From CAYUTA01 sp964447605 (lineage in GTDB: Bacteria > Bacillota > Clostridia > Christensenellales > CAG-138), in the NCBI GenBank assembly GCA_964447605.1, contig CAYUTA010000062.1, positions 1-15,535 of the forward strand: a DNA stretch of 15,535 nucleotides, given 5' to 3'. Below the pieces are notes generated by a model that was given only the letters and a program-made list of their open reading frames with translations, did no database searches and was not told where the DNA came from. This document shows, in pieces, positions 14,104-15,535 of the stretch. Both the position numbers and the translations under genes were made by a program. Positions within the stretch are counted from its first letter, which is position 1. Each line of letters starts with the position of its first letter.

Positions 14104-15237
14104 CTACTCCCTCCAGAGCTCCATCAGCGTTTCCGCGTTTTCACTTTGCATCAGCACGCCCGCCATAGGCGCAGCGTTCGTAAAGCAGACAAAGCCGCTT
14201 GCGATTCCCTCCGGCACACGGCGAAACAGGCAAGCACCGATGCGTCCGCCCAGGATTGCCACGCAGGGTTTCAACAAGCCCGCGTCATATAAAAGCTGCA
14301 ACGCCGCGTCCGCAGTCACACAAGCGGCGACCGCATGCAGCAGTTGCAGCGATGCTCCCGCTTCCAACGCGCAGGCGATCAGCGTTTCCATGCGCCCATC
14401 GCCATTGCCCGAATGCGTGTCCATCATGCCGATACCGAGTTTGACGAGCTTGCCGATATGCCCAACGAGCAGAATGCGGGAAAAGCCCAGCTCCACGGCG
14501 GAGTCGATCGCGTCGCCCACAAAATTCGAGCAGGAAACATGCCCGGCAAGCGACAGGCCAAGCGTGTCCCGCGCAAAGGTTTCCCCATAGTTGCCCGGGG
14601 TCAGCAGCACGTCCCGCGCGCCCGCGGCATAGAGCTGCTTGAGTTCCAAACGAATCGTATCGACGAGGGCCCGATTGCTCATGGGTTCGACAATGCCCGT
14701 CGTGCCAAGGATGGAAATGCCGCCCGTAATGCCCATGCGCGGATTAAATGTGCGCTTTGCCAGTTCCGCGCCCGCGGGAACGGAAACCGTCACGGAAACG
14801 CCGCCGCCGTACCCGCATTGTACGCAGACATCCCGCACAGCTTTGGCAATCATCTGCCGCGGTACGGAATTGATCGCCGCCTGTCCCACCGGCTGATCAA
14901 GGCCCGGCTTTGTCACGCGCCCCACGCCCTTGCCGCCCAAGATCAGGACGCCGCGCGCGGTCCTTTTGGCCGTGGCGCAGACCAGAATGCCGTTGGTCGC
15001 ATCAGGGTCGTCGCCGCTGTCCTTTTTGACGGCGCAGCGGACGGAATCGCCGATTTTCCCAATATTGACAATATCAATGGCGAGCGTGACGCCCGCTGGG
15101 GTATCCAGTGAAACCGTGCCCATCGGCTCGTCTGTAAGCAGCATAACGGTCGCCGCCTTGGCCGCGGCAGCAGCGCACGACCCCGTCGTATAACCGCAGC
15201 GGAGCAGCCTGCCATTGGCGTTTCGCTTGAGATCCAT
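14104..15237 (-). CDS. cbiD: Cobalt-precorrin-5B C1-methyltransferase CbiD
   Basis: CbiD methylates C1 of the contracted corrin ring in the anaerobic pathway and is diagnostic of that pathway. The 377-residue product has the strongly conserved N-terminal CGYTTGSCAAAAAKAA (14-29), TPAGVTLAIDI, GKGVGRVTKPGLDQPVGQAAIN, NPRMGITGGISILGTTGIVEPMS and LVGHIGKLVKLGIGMMDTHS. I place the start at ATG 15237 (MDLKRN); a TTG at 15243 in the same frame lies in the terminator T-run and is less likely. The only purine-rich stretch upstream is the GGGGG of the terminator's 3' arm, so folding of that hairpin may also hide the ribosome binding site. It is the first gene after the cobalamin riboswitch. Confidence 0.95.
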   Translation of the reverse strand: MDLKRNANGRLLRCGYTTGSCAAAAAKAATVMLLTDEPMGTVSLDTPAGVTLAIDIVNIGKIGDSVRCAVKKDSGDDPDATNGILVCATAKRTARGVLILGGKGVGRVTKPGLDQPVGQAAINSVPRQMIAKAVRDVCVQCGYGGGVSVTVSVPAGAELAKRTFNPRMGITGGISILGTTGIVEPMSNRALVDTIRLELKQLYAAGARDVLLTPGNYGETFARDTLGLSLAGHVSCSNFVGDAIDSAVELGFSRILLVGHIGKLVKLGIGMMDTHSGNGDGRMETLIACALEAGASLQLLHAVAACVTADAALQLLYDAGLLKPCVAILGGRIGACLFRRVPEGIASGFVCFTNAAPMAGVLMQSENAETLMELWRE

Positions 15238-15241
15238 AAAC

Positions 15242-15269
15242 AAAAACCCCCGGCAGCGAACCGCCGAGG
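15242..15269 (-). terminator. Intrinsic terminator of the riboswitch expression platform
   Basis: In the transcribed direction CCTCGGCGG (15269-15261), loop TTCG and CTGCCGGGG (15256-15248) form a nine-pair stem with a stable tetraloop. A further G and TTTTT (15246-15242) follow. It ends five bases before the cbiD ATG. This is a textbook Rho-independent terminator placed directly after a cobalamin aptamer. Confidence 0.9.
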
Positions 15270-15398
15270 AGGAACTCGTGTGAGCGAAAATGGCTCAGGC
15301 ACATCCTTCGGTGTCCGCAAAGGAACATGCAACATGGAATCCCGGCTGTGACGGTAACGGACTTGCGAGGGAATTGCACCCTTCTTCCCCATATTTCA
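15270..15398 (-). promoter_or_regulatory. Cobalamin (B12) riboswitch aptamer controlling the operon
   Basis: Read on the minus strand, the leader contains GGTGCAATTCCC (within 15380-15369), matching the conserved GGTGxAAxTCC core. It then has GTCCGTTACCGT and AGCCGGGATTCCATGTTGC (15347-15329), matching the B12-box form AGCCxGGAxxCCxGCC. A hairpin TCCTT...AAGGA (15324-15304) follows; its loop CGGAC (15317-15313) is complementary to GTCCG (15362-15358), the kissing-loop contact used by cobalamin riboswitches. A small hairpin TGAGC/GCTCA lies before the terminator. The peripheral helices seem short, so this resembles the compact cobalamin class. The expected action is that bound cobalamin stabilises the kissing loop, lets the terminator fold and switches the operon off. 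CCGAAGGA (3' arm of the kissing hairpin) could pair with TCCTCGG of the terminator as antiterminator; that pairing is inference. Confidence 0.85.
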
Positions 15399-15406
15399 TT
15401 GACAAT

Positions 15407-15436
15407 ATCATACCGTTGCCGCAGCAAGAATGTCAA
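15407..15436 (-). promoter_or_regulatory. Sigma-A-type promoter of the cobalamin operon
   Basis: On the minus strand, a perfect -35 TTGACA (15436-15431) is followed by an 18-base spacer and -10 TATGAT (15412-15407). Transcription would begin near 15400, just before the riboswitch. The -35 lies inside an inverted repeat. Confidence 0.75.
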
Positions 15437-15458
15437 GACTATGACACTATTGACATTC
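15428..15458. repeat. Perfect 9-bp inverted repeat over the -35 element, possible operator
   Basis: GAATGTCAA (15428-15436) and TTGACATTC (15450-15458) are exact reverse complements separated by 13 bases. The arm nearest the operon contains the whole -35 hexamer. The spacer holds a further TGACA (15442-15446), the same core as in the distal arm. The layout suggests a protein-binding operator at the promoter. A weak plus-strand terminator reading (hairpin then TTCCTTTTTT to 15468) is less likely because no plus-strand gene precedes it. Confidence 0.5.
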
Positions 15459-15535
15459 TTCCTTTTTTAGCGCTATGTTCAATCTAGAGTGTGTATCCAA
15501 AAGGATATTTGAGTGAAGCGTCGAATATAAATACA

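Noticed and set aside
15428..15468. Inverted repeat plus T-rich stretch as a plus-strand Rho-independent terminator.
   Set aside because: The stem is AT-rich with a 13-base loop, the T-run is separated from it by TTCC, and no plus-strand gene lies upstream; overlap with the operon -35 favours an operator.
15494..15507. Palindrome TATCCAAAAGGATA as an operator for a gene beyond the window edge.
   Set aside because: Five-base arms in an AT-rich stretch are easily expected by chance, and the flanking gene is not visible.

Overview
The window is GC-rich bacterial DNA. It is dominated by one long minus-strand operon for cobalamin (vitamin B12) synthesis by the anaerobic, early-cobalt-insertion route: cbiD, cbiG, a fused cbiET, cbiA, cbiP, a phosphothreonine decarboxylase and others. 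The plus-strand end carries an AraC regulator remnant, a small protein and a two-domain nitroreductase, with a decayed GH78 glycosidase on the minus strand. Gene order, Shine-Dalgarno sequences such as AGGAGG, and protein style point to a GC-rich member of the Clostridia (Bacillota). This is inferred from gene content only, and no rank below class can be defended.

Region 1-945 is a gene graveyard. Minus-strand bases 1-505 hold pieces of a family-78 alpha-L-rhamnosidase with its 5' half missing, an internal deletion and a frameshift. Plus-strand bases 502-945 hold only the C-terminal DNA-binding half of an AraC regulator. The two remnants meet head to head at about 502-508, as expected if one deletion removed the shared 5' ends of two divergent genes. 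Region 946-1884 holds a possible terminator, one 61-residue protein and otherwise little that can be recognised. A complete TM-nitroreductase-like gene (1885-2760) follows a good extended -10 promoter and converges on the cobalamin operon.

Region 3045-15460 is the cobalamin operon, transcribed right to left. A sigma-A-type promoter (15407-15436) overlaps a 9-bp-arm inverted repeat. It leads into a compact cobalamin riboswitch and an intrinsic terminator that ends only a few bases before the cbiD start. The gene order is cbiD, cbiF, cbiG, cbiH, cbiJ, cbiET, cbiA, a cobT'-cobS' hybrid remnant, a cobC-like phosphatase, cbiB, cobD, cbiP and cbiC. After cbiD/cbiF (2-nt gap) every neighbouring pair overlaps, so the operon looks translationally coupled throughout.

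The corrin-ring methylation and contraction steps (CbiF, CbiG, CbiH, CbiD, CbiJ, CbiET, CbiC), the amidations (CbiA, CbiP) and aminopropanol arm attachment (CobD, CbiB) all look intact. The exception is the lower-ligand (nucleotide-loop) segment. Where cobT and cobS would be expected there is one 208-codon ORF whose first ~44 residues resemble the CobT N-terminus. The rest resembles CobS from just before its conserved His/Asp motif, and that motif is mutated. No cobU, cbiL or cobalt chelatase lies in the window. The operon therefore encodes most of the route to adenosylcobinamide phosphate but, from this locus alone, not completed cobalamin.
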